Assembly (NCBI GenBank): GCA_002450095.1
Contig: DJYK01000020.1
Location: 12,640-76,639 of the forward strand
DNA length: 64,000 nucleotides
From: Mageeibacillus sp. UBA6980
GTDB lineage: Bacteria > Bacillota > Clostridia > Saccharofermentanales > Saccharofermentanaceae
Direction: 5' to 3'
The notes under the pieces are model-generated. The model ran no database searches. It was given only the letters and a program-made list of their open reading frames with translations, and was not told the DNA's origin. Made by a program: the position numbers and the translations under genes. Below are positions 6,744 to 14,876 of this stretch, piece after piece. Numbering within the stretch: position 1 is the stretch's first letter; each line of letters opens with the position of its first letter.

Positions 6744-9152
6744 TTACAAATTGATTATTCTTGCTGCATTTATCATCAGTTGTTTTCTTGTTACGGTCCC
6801 TTCGGCCAAGGCCTTACTGACACAGTCAAAATCAGCCTGACCTCCGGGCATAAACAGGTCGCCGCCTGCCATGACCACGTTACTCGCCAAAGGATCCGGA
6901 TAGATTGATCCTTTATCGGAATTATTCATGCTCACAACCCAGTCGGTCATAACCACGCCTTTAAAACCGAACTCATCTCTTAAGATATCTTCAATAAGAC
7001 TTCTGCTCTCGGAAGTATGCACTCCGTTAAGAAGATTATAAGATGTCATAACAGCCTTAGGAGAAGACTTCCTGACGCATATCTCAAAACCTTTAAGGTA
7101 TATCTCCCTCATCGCTCTCTCGGAAACACGGCTGTTAGACTTATATCTGTTGGTCTCCTGATTATTAGCGGCATAATGCTTGATCACAGTGCCTCTTCCC
7201 TTATGTGACTGCACCCCGTCAGTAACGGCGGCAGCCATAAGACCGCTGATAAGAGGATCTTCGGAATAGTATTCGAAGTTCCTGCCGCATCTTATGTCCC
7301 TGTGGATATTAAGAGCCGGTGCGAGCCAAAGATCGACGCCGAACATCTCCATCTCGGCTCCCGCGATATCTCCCATGACAAATGCAAGATCTTTATTCCA
7401 GCTCGAAGCAATAGCCGTTCCGATAGGAAGAGCCGTACAATACTGAGTCTTGATTTCTTCCCCTTTACGGGGCTTCGCGCCTGCCAGTCTCATAAATATC
7501 TTGGCAACAAGAGGAAGAAAAGCCTGCATGGTCTCCGGAATGGCAAGATCCGTCGAGATTATCTTGCCGTCACGAATGAAATACTCTCGCGACAATCTGA
7601 CTCCGGCAGGGCCGTCAGCCATTACATACGACTTAATACCCTTATCCTGAAGAAGATGCGTTGTCTGTCCGGCAGCGCCCGCCACGCTCTTACTCTCGTT
7701 TCCGATGACGCTTAACACCCCGGCCCCGGGATCGAAACATCCAATGGAAAGATAGATCAGTTCCTCATCGGACAGATCTTTAACACCGGATATGTCGATA
7801 TCAGTGGAAGATCCATAGCGAACTTCAAAACATTCTATGGATGAAGGATCAACGGTAACGACCTTTACATCACGATCCGGTTCTAAAGTGCCCCTTGCCG
7901 TTACAGGCTTGTAGTCAGTGAACCCGGGATCGTTAAGTACATTTCTTACGCGTCTGACCGTTACGGTCTCATCAAGTCTCACGATACCGATAACAGTATT
8001 ATCCCTACTGGAGTTTCCGAGCCTTAAGACATAGTCACCTCTCTCAAGGATATAAGCCTGATCGGCTTCGGAATAAGAAGAGATATCCTTCATATCAAAC
8101 GACAGATCGACACGCTCCATGCCTCCCGGTACCAATTCACCGGTCTTGGCAAAAGCCGCGAGCATCTGATAAGGCTGATCGAGACGGCCTTCAGGGACGC
8201 TTACATAAAGCTGAACCGTCTCCTTGCCTTTAAAACTTCCGGTGTTAAATACATCGGCGCTTACACTTACGTTACTTCCTTCAACTCCGAACGAAGGATC
8301 ACTTATCTTAAAACTTGTATAACCGAGCCCGTAACCGAACGGGAAAACAGGAGTCTTACCGACTGTATCAAAGTAACGGTATCCGACATATATGCCTTCT
8401 TTATAACAGGTATCATTGATCGCTCCGAAGTCGCCTTCTTTACAATAATCGGAACCGGTACTCCATGTTGTCGCAAGCTTACCTGACGGATAACTGTTAC
8501 CCGATATAAGATCGGCAAGAACAAGGCCTGTCTCAACGCCTAATTGGAAAAGAACGAGAATGTTTCCTACTTCAAGGACAGGTGTAAGATCAACAGGTCC
8601 TCCGGTATTAAGAACAAGAAGGAATCTGTCGAAAGTACGATTGAGTTCAAGAATATCCCTTACCTCGGAATCATTAAGAAGGATATCGCCCTTAATATAC
8701 TCACGGTCGGCGCCCTCCCCTGATATGCGCGATACTACATAGATCGCTATATCACCGGTTCCGTAAAGCGGGATATCATATTCAGGAGAAAGCATAATCG
8801 CGCCCATGCTCTCCATAACGGGGTTAACTCTCTTCTTTCTTGCACGATCCTTAACTGATCTGACAAAACTTCTGTATGCATCATCTCTGACACGCTCATA
8901 ACGATCAAGCCAGGAAGAAGTAGTTATGTTAAACCCTCTTTCCTTCAAACCGGATTCAATATTTATAAAGAATCTCGAATTGACCTCACCGGAACCCGTA
9001 CCGCCCTTAATAGTTCCTCTGGCTCCTGAACCATATAAAGCTACGTTACAAGGACGATCCACGGGAAAACTCCCGTCAGACTTAAGGAGCACAGTGCATT
9101 CGGGAAGCAAAGGCCTTAAAACCTCAATGTGTCTTTTCTCATAATCAAACAT
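6744..9152 (-). CDS. Glycoside hydrolase family 3 beta-glucosidase, domain-permuted
   Basis: An 802-residue intracellular GH3 enzyme (no signal peptide) likely to cleave beta-glucosides or cello-oligosaccharides. The domain order is inverted relative to ordinary GH3: the C-terminal-type alpha/beta sandwich comes first (about 40-260, with GIYVGYRYFDT and PVFPFGYGLGYTSF), then the fibronectin-like domain (about 290-370), then the catalytic TIM barrel (about 430-800). The barrel has RNFEYYSEDP, KHYAANNQETNR and GVVMTDW, whose Asp737 is the expected nucleophile. Such permuted GH3 enzymes are known in Ruminococcus and Butyrivibrio. The ATG has a TAAAAT box 6 nt upstream and no useful ribosome binding site. 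Confidence 0.93.
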   Translation of the reverse strand: MFDYEKRHIEVLRPLLPECTVLLKSDGSFPVDRPCNVALYGSGARGTIKGGTGSGEVNSRFFINIESGLKERGFNITTSSWLDRYERVRDDAYRSFVRSVKDRARKKRVNPVMESMGAIMLSPEYDIPLYGTGDIAIYVVSRISGEGADREYIKGDILLNDSEVRDILELNRTFDRFLLVLNTGGPVDLTPVLEVGNILVLFQLGVETGLVLADLISGNSYPSGKLATTWSTGSDYCKEGDFGAINDTCYKEGIYVGYRYFDTVGKTPVFPFGYGLGYTSFKISDPSFGVEGSNVSVSADVFNTGSFKGKETVQLYVSVPEGRLDQPYQMLAAFAKTGELVPGGMERVDLSFDMKDISSYSEADQAYILERGDYVLRLGNSSRDNTVIGIVRLDETVTVRRVRNVLNDPGFTDYKPVTARGTLEPDRDVKVVTVDPSSIECFEVRYGSSTDIDISGVKDLSDEELIYLSIGCFDPGAGVLSVIGNESKSVAGAAGQTTHLLQDKGIKSYVMADGPAGVRLSREYFIRDGKIISTDLAIPETMQAFLPLVAKIFMRLAGAKPRKGEEIKTQYCTALPIGTAIASSWNKDLAFVMGDIAGAEMEMFGVDLWLAPALNIHRDIRCGRNFEYYSEDPLISGLMAAAVTDGVQSHKGRGTVIKHYAANNQETNRYKSNSRVSERAMREIYLKGFEICVRKSSPKAVMTSYNLLNGVHTSESRSLIEDILRDEFGFKGVVMTDWVVSMNNSDKGSIYPDPLASNVVMAGGDLFMPGGQADFDCVSKALAEGTVTRKQLMINAARIINL

Positions 9153-9158
9153 ATTCTT

Positions 9159-9164
9159 ATTTTA
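9159..9164 (-). promoter_or_regulatory. Possible -10 box of the GH3 gene
   Basis: TAAAAT on the minus strand lies 6 nt before the ATG at 9152, with a weak TTCAAA 17 nt further upstream. An alternative TATAAT overlaps a few bases upstream. Either choice leaves a leader of 0-5 nt. It sits directly after the terminator of the rplS operon, so the gene needs its own promoter here. Confidence 0.45.
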
Positions 9165-9188
9165 TTATATTTCCTTCTGTTTTGAACA

Positions 9189-9220
9189 CAAAAATAAGAC
9201 ACCGCCAAAGCGATGTCTTA
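9189..9220 (-). terminator. Rho-independent terminator of the ylxM-rplS operon
   Basis: On the minus strand, TAAGACA and TGTCTTA (9220-9214 and 9201-9195) pair around an inner GCG/CGC stem and a four-base loop. A run of Ts (ATTTTTG) follows. It lies about 30 nt after the rplS stop. Confidence 0.85.
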
Positions 9221-9249
9221 AATCATTGTTCGATTGAAACTTCAATAGA

Positions 9250-9591
9250 TCAGAGCTTCTCCTGAATACGTGCAGCCTTACCCTGTCTGCCTCTGAGGTA
9301 ATAGAGCTTAGCTCTTCTGACCTTACCCTTACGTACAACCTCGATCTTCTCGATCTTGGGTGAATTGACAGGCAGTATTCTCTCTACACCTACTCCGTAT
9401 GAGATACGACGGATCGTCATTGTCTCGGAAAGTCCGCCGCCCTTTCTGGCTATAACATAACCTTCAAAGACCTGTATTCTCTCACGAGTTCCCTCCTTGA
9501 TCTTGAGATAAGCCTTAACATAATCACCGATCTCAACTTCAGGGAAAGTATTCTTAACGTTCTCGCTCTCGATTACTTTTACTAAATCCAT
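9250..9591 (-). CDS. rplS: 50S ribosomal protein L19
   Basis: A 113-residue L19, found at the 30S-50S interface. The diagnostic blocks are present: IEIGDYVKAYLKIKEGTRERIQ-type N-terminus, FEGYVIARKGGGLSETMTIR, GVGVERILPVNSPKIEKIEV and the C-terminal GKVRRAKLYYLRGRQGKAAR. It is the last gene of the operon before a terminator and is separated from trmD by about 80 nt. Confidence 0.97.
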   Translation of the reverse strand: MDLVKVIESENVKNTFPEVEIGDYVKAYLKIKEGTRERIQVFEGYVIARKGGGLSETMTIRRISYGVGVERILPVNSPKIEKIEVVRKGKVRRAKLYYLRGRQGKAARIQEKL

Positions 9592-9671
9592 TATGAGTTT
9601 CCTCCTTCTCCTGCAGACGTTCGTGCAACCAAATTATTACAGAGGACCGCCCTGATAGCCAAATTAAAATA

Positions 9672-10415
9672 TCATAAAGTCCTTCTTAAGGCAAGCATTT
9701 TCTCCCATTCGGACTCTGATATATCCAATTCATCAAGCATATCCGGTCTTTTTATCCATGTCTCGACCAGAGAAGATATCCTTCTGTACTCCTCTATTGC
9801 GGCATCATTACCGGATAAGAGCACTTCCGGAACCTTAATACCGTTCCATTCAGACGGCATGGTAAACGACTTTCCTTCGAGTGTTCCGCCCATATGCGAT
9901 TCATCCGTAAACGCTTCCTCATTCGGAAGAACGCCATCTATCATTCGTGAAACCGAATCCATTACCACGCATGCCGCAAGCTCTCCGCCAGTAAGCACAT
10001 AATCGCCGATGGAGATCTCTTCGTCGCAGATAAGATCTATCGCTCTGCTGTCTATACCTTCATAATGGCCGCAGATTATGCAAAGACGCTTTTTACGGCT
10101 CAATTCTACAGCCTTCTTCTGATCGAATACATGTCCCTTTGGACTCATATACACTGTATAAGGTCTGTCGTCATCATTATCAAAAAGACTGTTCCATGAA
10201 TCATAAACGGATCTGGCCGTTATAAGAAGCCCGGTTCCGCCTCCGTAAACGGTGTCATCAACTTTCCCGTAGGAATTACCGCAGTAATCTCTGATATTAA
10301 CGGTATTAACGCTGATGATGCCTTTCTTAACCGCACGCCCCGTAATACTGGCATTGATATTATTCTCAATCTGTTCGGGAAACAGTGTAAGTACGTCAAA
10401 CCTCATAGAGTTCAT
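9672..10415 (-). CDS. trmD: tRNA (guanine-37-N1)-methyltransferase
   Basis: A 247-residue SPOUT methyltransferase that makes m1G37 in tRNAs reading CNN codons, preventing +1 frameshifts. The SAM-binding trefoil knot is seen in CGHYEGIDSRAID and ISIGDYVLTGGELAA. The C-terminal tRNA-binding part ends in MLALRRTL. The first ATG (10415) has AAGGA 4 nt upstream; an internal ATG at 10406 gives the common family start MRFDVLTLFPE, so the true start may be either. It overlaps rimM by 20 nt. Confidence 0.96.
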   Translation of the reverse strand: MNSMRFDVLTLFPEQIENNINASITGRAVKKGIISVNTVNIRDYCGNSYGKVDDTVYGGGTGLLITARSVYDSWNSLFDNDDDRPYTVYMSPKGHVFDQKKAVELSRKKRLCIICGHYEGIDSRAIDLICDEEISIGDYVLTGGELAACVVMDSVSRMIDGVLPNEEAFTDESHMGGTLEGKSFTMPSEWNGIKVPEVLLSGNDAAIEEYRRISSLVETWIKRPDMLDELDISESEWEKMLALRRTL

Positions 10416-10926
10416 ACAATCCTTCAGGAAGTCTGCACTTGATTATGGAGTCGGAAGGTCTTACATCATAGAAGATATCTTTTACAAAAGGAACGAGAAG
10501 ATCCTGTTTACCTTCTCTTTTGATCATCACGATATACTGAACACCGGACTTATAAACGTCTTTTACCGTACCGATATCGCCTCTTATATCATCGAAGACA
10601 CTGATACCTTTAAGGTCTTCAATAAAGAAACTGCCCTCTTTAAGTTTTACGGCATTCTCCCTGTCAACAGACAGGAAACGGCCTCTTAACGATTCGGCCT
10701 TATCCCTGTCCTCGACTCCGATAAACTTTACAAGAACTCGGTCTCTGTCTATCCTGGCGCTTTTGATCTCGATCAAAGACTCGTTACCGGCATCCTCGTC
10801 ACAAAGATATGCTTTTTTCAGTTTAAGAAAACGACGGGCATCATCCGTCAGAGGGAAGACTTTCACTTCGCCTCTGACGCCGTGCGCCGTCGTAATTTTA
10901 CCTATTATTAGTCGATTATCCGTCAT
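10396..10926 (-). CDS. rimM: Ribosome maturation factor RimM
   Basis: A 176-residue protein needed for maturation of the 30S head (binding S19). The N-terminal barrel begins RLIIGKITTAHGVRGEVKVFPLTDD, the usual GkI-k-HGl-GevkV pattern. A PRC-barrel follows (DLKGISVFDDIRGDIGTVKDV ... LLVPFVKDIF). The ATG overlaps the khpA stop (ATGA). The order rpsP-khpA-rimM-trmD-rplS is the standard Firmicutes arrangement. Confidence 0.96.
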   Translation of the reverse strand: MTDNRLIIGKITTAHGVRGEVKVFPLTDDARRFLKLKKAYLCDEDAGNESLIEIKSARIDRDRVLVKFIGVEDRDKAESLRGRFLSVDRENAVKLKEGSFFIEDLKGISVFDDIRGDIGTVKDVYKSGVQYIVMIKREGKQDLLVPFVKDIFYDVRPSDSIIKCRLPEGLYELYEV

Positions 10927-11150
10927 CCGACGATATCTACTACAACCCTCTTGCCGGTCTTCAGATACTTGGCCTTCATGATCGAACGGATAGCCTGTGC
11001 TCTTTTACCGTTCTTACCGATGATCTTACCCATATCCTCAGGTGCAACGCTCAACTCGAAGATGATCGTGTTACCACGCTCGGTCTTCTTGACCTGAACA
11101 TCATCCGGACTGCTTACGAGGGACTTAGCCATGTAAGTAAGTAATTCCAT
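10923..11150 (-). CDS. khpA: KH-domain RNA-binding protein KhpA
   Basis: A 75-residue single KH domain with the nucleic-acid-binding loop GKIIGKNGKRAQAIRSI (type GxxG: GKNG). KhpA forms an RNA-binding complex with KhpB (Jag) that affects cell elongation and division in streptococci; KhpB is not in this window. A GGTGG ribosome binding site precedes the ATG. It sits 10 nt after rpsP. Confidence 0.93.
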   Translation of the reverse strand: MELLTYMAKSLVSSPDDVQVKKTERGNTIIFELSVAPEDMGKIIGKNGKRAQAIRSIMKAKYLKTGKRVVVDIVG

Positions 11151-11160
11151 TTATTCCACC

Positions 11161-11403
11161 TCAGATAATGCCCTGCTTCTTCAAAAGTGCGCGAACAGTA
11201 TCAGTAGGCTGTGCACCGTTACCGATCCACTTCTTAGCGGCATCTGCATCAATGGAAACCTGATCTTCTTCAACCATAGGATTGTAAGTACCGATCTCCT
11301 CGATGAAACGTCCGTTTCTCGGGTATCTCGAATCAGCTACTACTACTCTGTAGAAAGGAGCCTTCTTCTTACCCAATCTCTTCAAACGAATCTTTACTGC
11401 CAT
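11161..11403 (-). CDS. rpsP: 30S ribosomal protein S16
   Basis: An 80-residue S16, a 30S assembly protein. It begins MAVKIRLKRLGKKKAPFYRVVVADSR, the invariant family start, and continues with PRNGRFIEEIGTYNP and the alanine-rich helix AKKWIGNGAQPTDTVRALL. A strong GGAGG lies 9 nt before the ATG. It follows ffh by about 60 nt. Confidence 0.97.
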   Translation of the reverse strand: MAVKIRLKRLGKKKAPFYRVVVADSRYPRNGRFIEEIGTYNPMVEEDQVSIDADAAKKWIGNGAQPTDTVRALLKKQGII

Positions 11404-11465
11404 TTTGTTTTTCCTCCAAAAAATTTAATTTCTTTTTATTGATTAACCCGAAAGGGATAGATCAC

Positions 11466-12845
11466 TTAAAACAAACCTCTTTTGCCGAAGCCTCCAAAGC
11501 CGCCGAGTCCGCCGAACTTTCCTCCCGGGAAGCCCTTGGGAAGTTTTAATCCGCCTTTGCTGAACTGCTTCATCATCTTGGCGCTCTGCTCGTATTGCCT
11601 GATAAGATTGTTAACATCCTGAACAGTCGTACCGGATCCCGCTGCGATCCTCTTTCTCCTGGAAGCATTGAGAACATTAGGATTCTTACGCTCTTTCTTG
11701 GTCATGGAGCGAATGATCGCGATATTCCTGTTCATTACGATCTCGCCGTCATCGAGCTGTTCATCGGTAACCTTACCGGAAAGTCCCGGCATCATACCTA
11801 GGATATCCTTCATTGACCCCATTTTCTTCATCTGTTCAAACTGAGAGAGAAGATCATTGAGATCATACTTATTAGACATCATCTTCTCGAGAGACTTCTG
11901 AGCTTCCTCTTCATCGATGGTCTGAGAGGCTTTCTCTATTAAGGACATGACATCACCCATACCGAGGATCCTGTCAGCCATTCTGCCCGGGTGGAACACT
12001 TCGATCTTATCGATCTTCTCACCTACGCAGATATACTTTATGGGCTTACCGGTCATCTTTCTGATAGACAAAGCGGCACCGCCTCTGGCATCACCGTCGA
12101 GCTTTGTCATGATAAAGCCGTCCATGCCGATCGCCTCTTCAAAAGCCATCGCAACATTAACGGCTTCCTGACCGATCATGGCATCGACAACGAGAAGTTT
12201 CTCATCAGGTTTAACAGCAGCGTTGATTGCCTTAAGCTCATCCATCATCTCGTCATCGATAACGGTACGTCCTGCAGTATCGACGATCAGATAATTGCAA
12301 AGCATATACTTGGCTCTGTCTATACCTTCTTTGGCTATCTTAACAGCGTCCTTCTCATCAGGATTGATATAGCTCTCGATACCGACACTGTCGGCTAAGA
12401 CTTTAAGCTGCTCTGCAGCCGCAGGTCTGTGAACGTCAACCGATACGACCATCGGCTTCTTGCCGTCTTTTTTCAATATATTTGCAAGCTTAACCGCAGT
12501 CGTGGTCTTACCGGCACCCTGAAGACCATAGAGCATTACTACGGTAAATCCGGAAGAAGAAGCAGCGATCTTTGAGTTTATCTCACCCAAAAGCTCGGTC
12601 AAGGAGGAATGAACTATCTTAACTATCTGCTGTCCGGGAGTAAAACTGCCTTCGATATCCGCATTAAGGCACTTCTCCTGCATATCCTTGACGAAGTCCT
12701 TGGTAACCTGATAGTTAACATCGGCCTCGAGAAGAGCCATCCTTATCTGCTTCATCATATCCTTGATATCAGCTTCGGTTACGCGTGCTTTGCCGCGCAT
12801 TGAAGCTGTTATCTTCTGAAGCTTTGAAGAAAGGCTTTCAAACAT
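11466..12845 (-). CDS. ffh: Signal recognition particle protein Ffh (SRP54)
   Basis: A 459-residue SRP GTPase that binds signal sequences and 4.5S RNA and docks with FtsY at the membrane. The N domain spans about residues 1-90. The G domain has YGLQGAGKTTTAVKLA (G1), VDVHRPAA (G2), DTAGR (G3) and TKLDGDARGG (G4), to about 300. The Met-rich M domain (about 325-430) contains MMPGL and IIRSMTKKERKNP, and the tail is rich in Gly and Lys. GGAG lies 9 nt before the ATG; ylxM is 6 nt upstream. No FtsY gene lies in the window. Confidence 0.97.
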   Translation of the reverse strand: MFESLSSKLQKITASMRGKARVTEADIKDMMKQIRMALLEADVNYQVTKDFVKDMQEKCLNADIEGSFTPGQQIVKIVHSSLTELLGEINSKIAASSSGFTVVMLYGLQGAGKTTTAVKLANILKKDGKKPMVVSVDVHRPAAAEQLKVLADSVGIESYINPDEKDAVKIAKEGIDRAKYMLCNYLIVDTAGRTVIDDEMMDELKAINAAVKPDEKLLVVDAMIGQEAVNVAMAFEEAIGMDGFIMTKLDGDARGGAALSIRKMTGKPIKYICVGEKIDKIEVFHPGRMADRILGMGDVMSLIEKASQTIDEEEAQKSLEKMMSNKYDLNDLLSQFEQMKKMGSMKDILGMMPGLSGKVTDEQLDDGEIVMNRNIAIIRSMTKKERKNPNVLNASRRKRIAAGSGTTVQDVNNLIRQYEQSAKMMKQFSKGGLKLPKGFPGGKFGGLGGFGGFGKRGLF

Positions 12846-12851
12846 TAAGTG

Positions 12852-13178
12852 TTACTCCTCTATTTCTTCGGAAAGCTTTGATAAAACTTCCCTTGCATCC
12901 TTATATTCTCCGTTATCGATAAGGTCGATTGCCTCTTTAACAGTTTCTCTTTGCTCGAGAAACCTCTTAACGAGACCTAACTTGTCTTCATAGTCGTTAA
13001 GCTGCTTCAAGCCGCGCTTGACCGTATCGTGGACTCCCTGTCTTGATATCTCCTCTTCTTCGGCGATCTCTGCAAGCGAGAGATCATCGTTAAGGTACAT
13101 ATCAAGCGTGAGCCTTGTCTTATCAGTAAGAAGATTACCGTAAAAATCCAGTAAAAGACTGTCTTCGTAGGATTTCAT
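12852..13178 (-). CDS. ylxM: YlxM-family helix-turn-helix SRP-associated protein
   Basis: A 108-residue UPF0122/YlxM protein with a sigma-region-4-like helix-turn-helix: FYGNLLTDKTRLTLDMYLNDDLSLAEIAEEEEISRQGVHDTV-type sequence, residues about 10-60. It is almost always found directly upstream of ffh, and in streptococci it stimulates the SRP GTPase cycle. GGGAGG precedes the ATG by 5 nt. It is the first gene of the translation/SRP operon. Confidence 0.93.
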   Translation of the reverse strand: MKSYEDSLLLDFYGNLLTDKTRLTLDMYLNDDLSLAEIAEEEEISRQGVHDTVKRGLKQLNDYEDKLGLVKRFLEQRETVKEAIDLIDNGEYKDAREVLSKLSEEIEE

Positions 13179-13208
13179 GAGCTACCTCCCGTCTATAAGA
13201 CCTTGAGC

Positions 13209-13237
13209 ATAATATTATAAGAACGATGTTCTGTCAA
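13209..13237 (-). promoter_or_regulatory. Consensus promoter of the ylxM-ffh operon with a perfect dyad in its spacer
   Basis: On the minus strand TTGACA (13237-13232) and TATTAT (13214-13209) are 17 nt apart. The spacer holds a perfect palindrome, AGAAC-3 nt-GTTCT (13220-13232). The transcript leader of about 25 nt carries the GGGAGG site of ylxM. This is one of the strongest promoters in the window. Confidence 0.8.
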
Positions 13238-13243
13238 GTATTT

Positions 13244-13708
13244 TTACTTGTCGGAATATCTTATCAGGTTCATACAGGTCCTGTTATCTCCGAATCCGAG
13301 GCTCTCATAGAGAGGTCTTCCCGATTCGGTCGCATCCAGGCTGATCTCAGTCGCACCCCGATCCCATGCATCCTCTATCAGCATCTGAACCATCTTACGG
13401 GCAATCCCCTGTCTTCTGTAGTCTTTATTTGTATAGACATTCATGAGGTGAGCGCGCTTACCGGTCGGATGCGCGAATGTCGGCATTATCCACATATAAC
13501 TCATAGATGCGCAGGCAATAACTTTACCATCATCCAGAACAAGAACCGTTGTCTGATCACCGTTAAGGAAATAATCCCTTGAGCAACTAATAAGCTCCTC
13601 GTCATACTGATAGTCATCATCAAGGTCATTTACTATCCTTAACATCTCGAGACGGCTGCTCATAAGAAGCTCGATATCTTCAGATCCTGCAATTTTGTAC
13701 TCAATCAT
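13244..13708 (-). CDS. GNAT family N-acetyltransferase
   Basis: A 154-residue Gcn5-type acetyltransferase. The acetyl-CoA-binding motif A is NVYTNKDYRRQGIARKMVQMLIEDA (RxxGxA form: RRQGIA, about residues 97-102), followed by the motif B strand ATEISLDATESGRPLYESLGF. The substrate cannot be told from sequence. GGGAG lies 7 nt before the ATG. It is the last gene of a three-acetyltransferase run and ends just next to the ylxM promoter. Confidence 0.88.
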   Translation of the reverse strand: MIEYKIAGSEDIELLMSSRLEMLRIVNDLDDDYQYDEELISCSRDYFLNGDQTTVLVLDDGKVIACASMSYMWIMPTFAHPTGKRAHLMNVYTNKDYRRQGIARKMVQMLIEDAWDRGATEISLDATESGRPLYESLGFGDNRTCMNLIRYSDK

Positions 13709-13767
13709 TACTTTTCTCCCAATCTTCTTTGGTCAGCAGATTTATCAGTTTCTATAACTTCTCTCAT
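13708..13767 (-). CDS. 19-codon ORF coupled to both neighbours
   Basis: A very short reading frame of 19 codons, from ATG at 13767 to TAA at 13708. Its start overlaps the stop of the isochorismatase-GNAT gene as ATGA, and its stop overlaps the next gene's start as TAATG. GAGG lies upstream within the preceding gene. The peptide is charged and I recognise no family. It may be a translational linker, the remnant of a deleted gene, or chance. Confidence 0.3.
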   Translation of the reverse strand: MREVIETDKSADQRRLGEK

Positions 13768-14876
13768 CTTTCATTCCTCAATATCGAATAGTACTTTCTT
13801 CCTTCATACTTACCGTCAATCAGGAAATAATCTCTTAATGTACCTTCATAAGTAAACCCGCACTTATCGATCACTTTATTGGATGCTGTGTTCGCGGGTC
13901 TGACGCATATCTGAACTTTATTAAAGCCTATCTTATCAAATCCGTAATCTATCACTGCCTTGCAGGCTTCCGTCGCGTATCCTCTGCCCTGGTACGCTTT
14001 CCCGATGCAGTACTCGATCTCACCGAAATTATTATGCGTATCCACAAGAAAGTATGCGATCTGTCCGATGCACTCTCCGGATTCCTTCTCGAATACACCC
14101 CACCTGAAATGGCATCCGCTCTGATAATTTCTGATAAAAGTCCCAAGAAGCCTGTCCACTTCATCTAAGGTCTTATACGCAGGCTCCCCGTACATCCCCT
14201 GAACATACTCATCCGAGATCCAGTTTCTCATCATGGACTTCGCATCTTCACTTCGGAAAGCTCGTATAAGAAGTCTGTCAGTCTCGATATCTTGTGCACC
14301 GCAAAGATTGATTGATTCTGCTTCAGATATTTCTTCCTTGGACTCACGAATGAGTTTAACTGCCTCATCTACCGGGATGCATGCAGCATATCTTCCGGGC
14401 CACATTGACTCATTATAGAATCGATAAGTCTCCTCGGCGGTCATATAATCATTCGACCTTGTAGAATTGCAGTATGCGGGAACGATCATATCGAATCCGT
14501 GCTCGAATCCGCTCTTAATAGTTGCATCCATGCAGTAATCCGTCTGAAGGCCGACTGTTATCAGCTTTTCGACATTCTTCGCTCTCAAGTAACGAAGCAG
14601 TCCGCTTGTTCTATTGAAAGCGCTGTTAACATTCTTATCGAATATCCTCTCACCTTCCAAAGGCGCAAATCCTTCATAGATCTCAAAAGCCTCATCGCCG
14701 AATGAGAATCCTGTACCGGGACCGTCATCGTGTCGTACAAAGATAACCTCGATTCCATTTGTTCTTGCCTCTGTAATTAATAAAGAGACGTTATTCTTAA
14801 ACTCTTCGAAGGCATAGAGCCTTTCATCAGTAATACCATTCTGAGCATCAACTACAAGTAAGACTATGTTTCCCAT
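13764..14876 (-). CDS. Isochorismatase-like hydrolase fused to a GNAT acetyltransferase
   Basis: A 370-residue fusion. Residues 1-185 form an isochorismatase-like cysteine hydrolase with the expected triad: Asp10 (LLVVDAQNG), Lys81 (FDKNVNSAF) and Cys115 (TVGLQTDYCMDATI). Residues about 198-370 form a RimJ/RimL-type GNAT (TDRLLIRAF ... IEYCIGKAYQGRGYATEACKAV, IDKCGFTYEGTLRDYF). The two halves are in one frame with no stop or weak junction. The ATG overlaps the upstream stop (TGATG). The substrates are unknown; the hydrolase half could act as a nicotinamidase- or ureidase-like enzyme. It lies between two other GNAT genes. Confidence 0.88.
   Translation of the reverse strand: MGNIVLLVVDAQNGITDERLYAFEEFKNNVSLLITEARTNGIEVIFVRHDDGPGTGFSFGDEAFEIYEGFAPLEGERIFDKNVNSAFNRTSGLLRYLRAKNVEKLITVGLQTDYCMDATIKSGFEHGFDMIVPAYCNSTRSNDYMTAEETYRFYNESMWPGRYAACIPVDEAVKLIRESKEEISEAESINLCGAQDIETDRLLIRAFRSEDAKSMMRNWISDEYVQGMYGEPAYKTLDEVDRLLGTFIRNYQSGCHFRWGVFEKESGECIGQIAYFLVDTHNNFGEIEYCIGKAYQGRGYATEACKAVIDYGFDKIGFNKVQICVRPANTASNKVIDKCGFTYEGTLRDYFLIDGKYEGRKYYSILRNER

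Noticed and set aside
13220..13232. AGAACGATGTTCT read as a second LexA box.
   Set aside because: The half-sites are 3 nt apart instead of 4 and the flanks do not match; reported only as an unassigned dyad.
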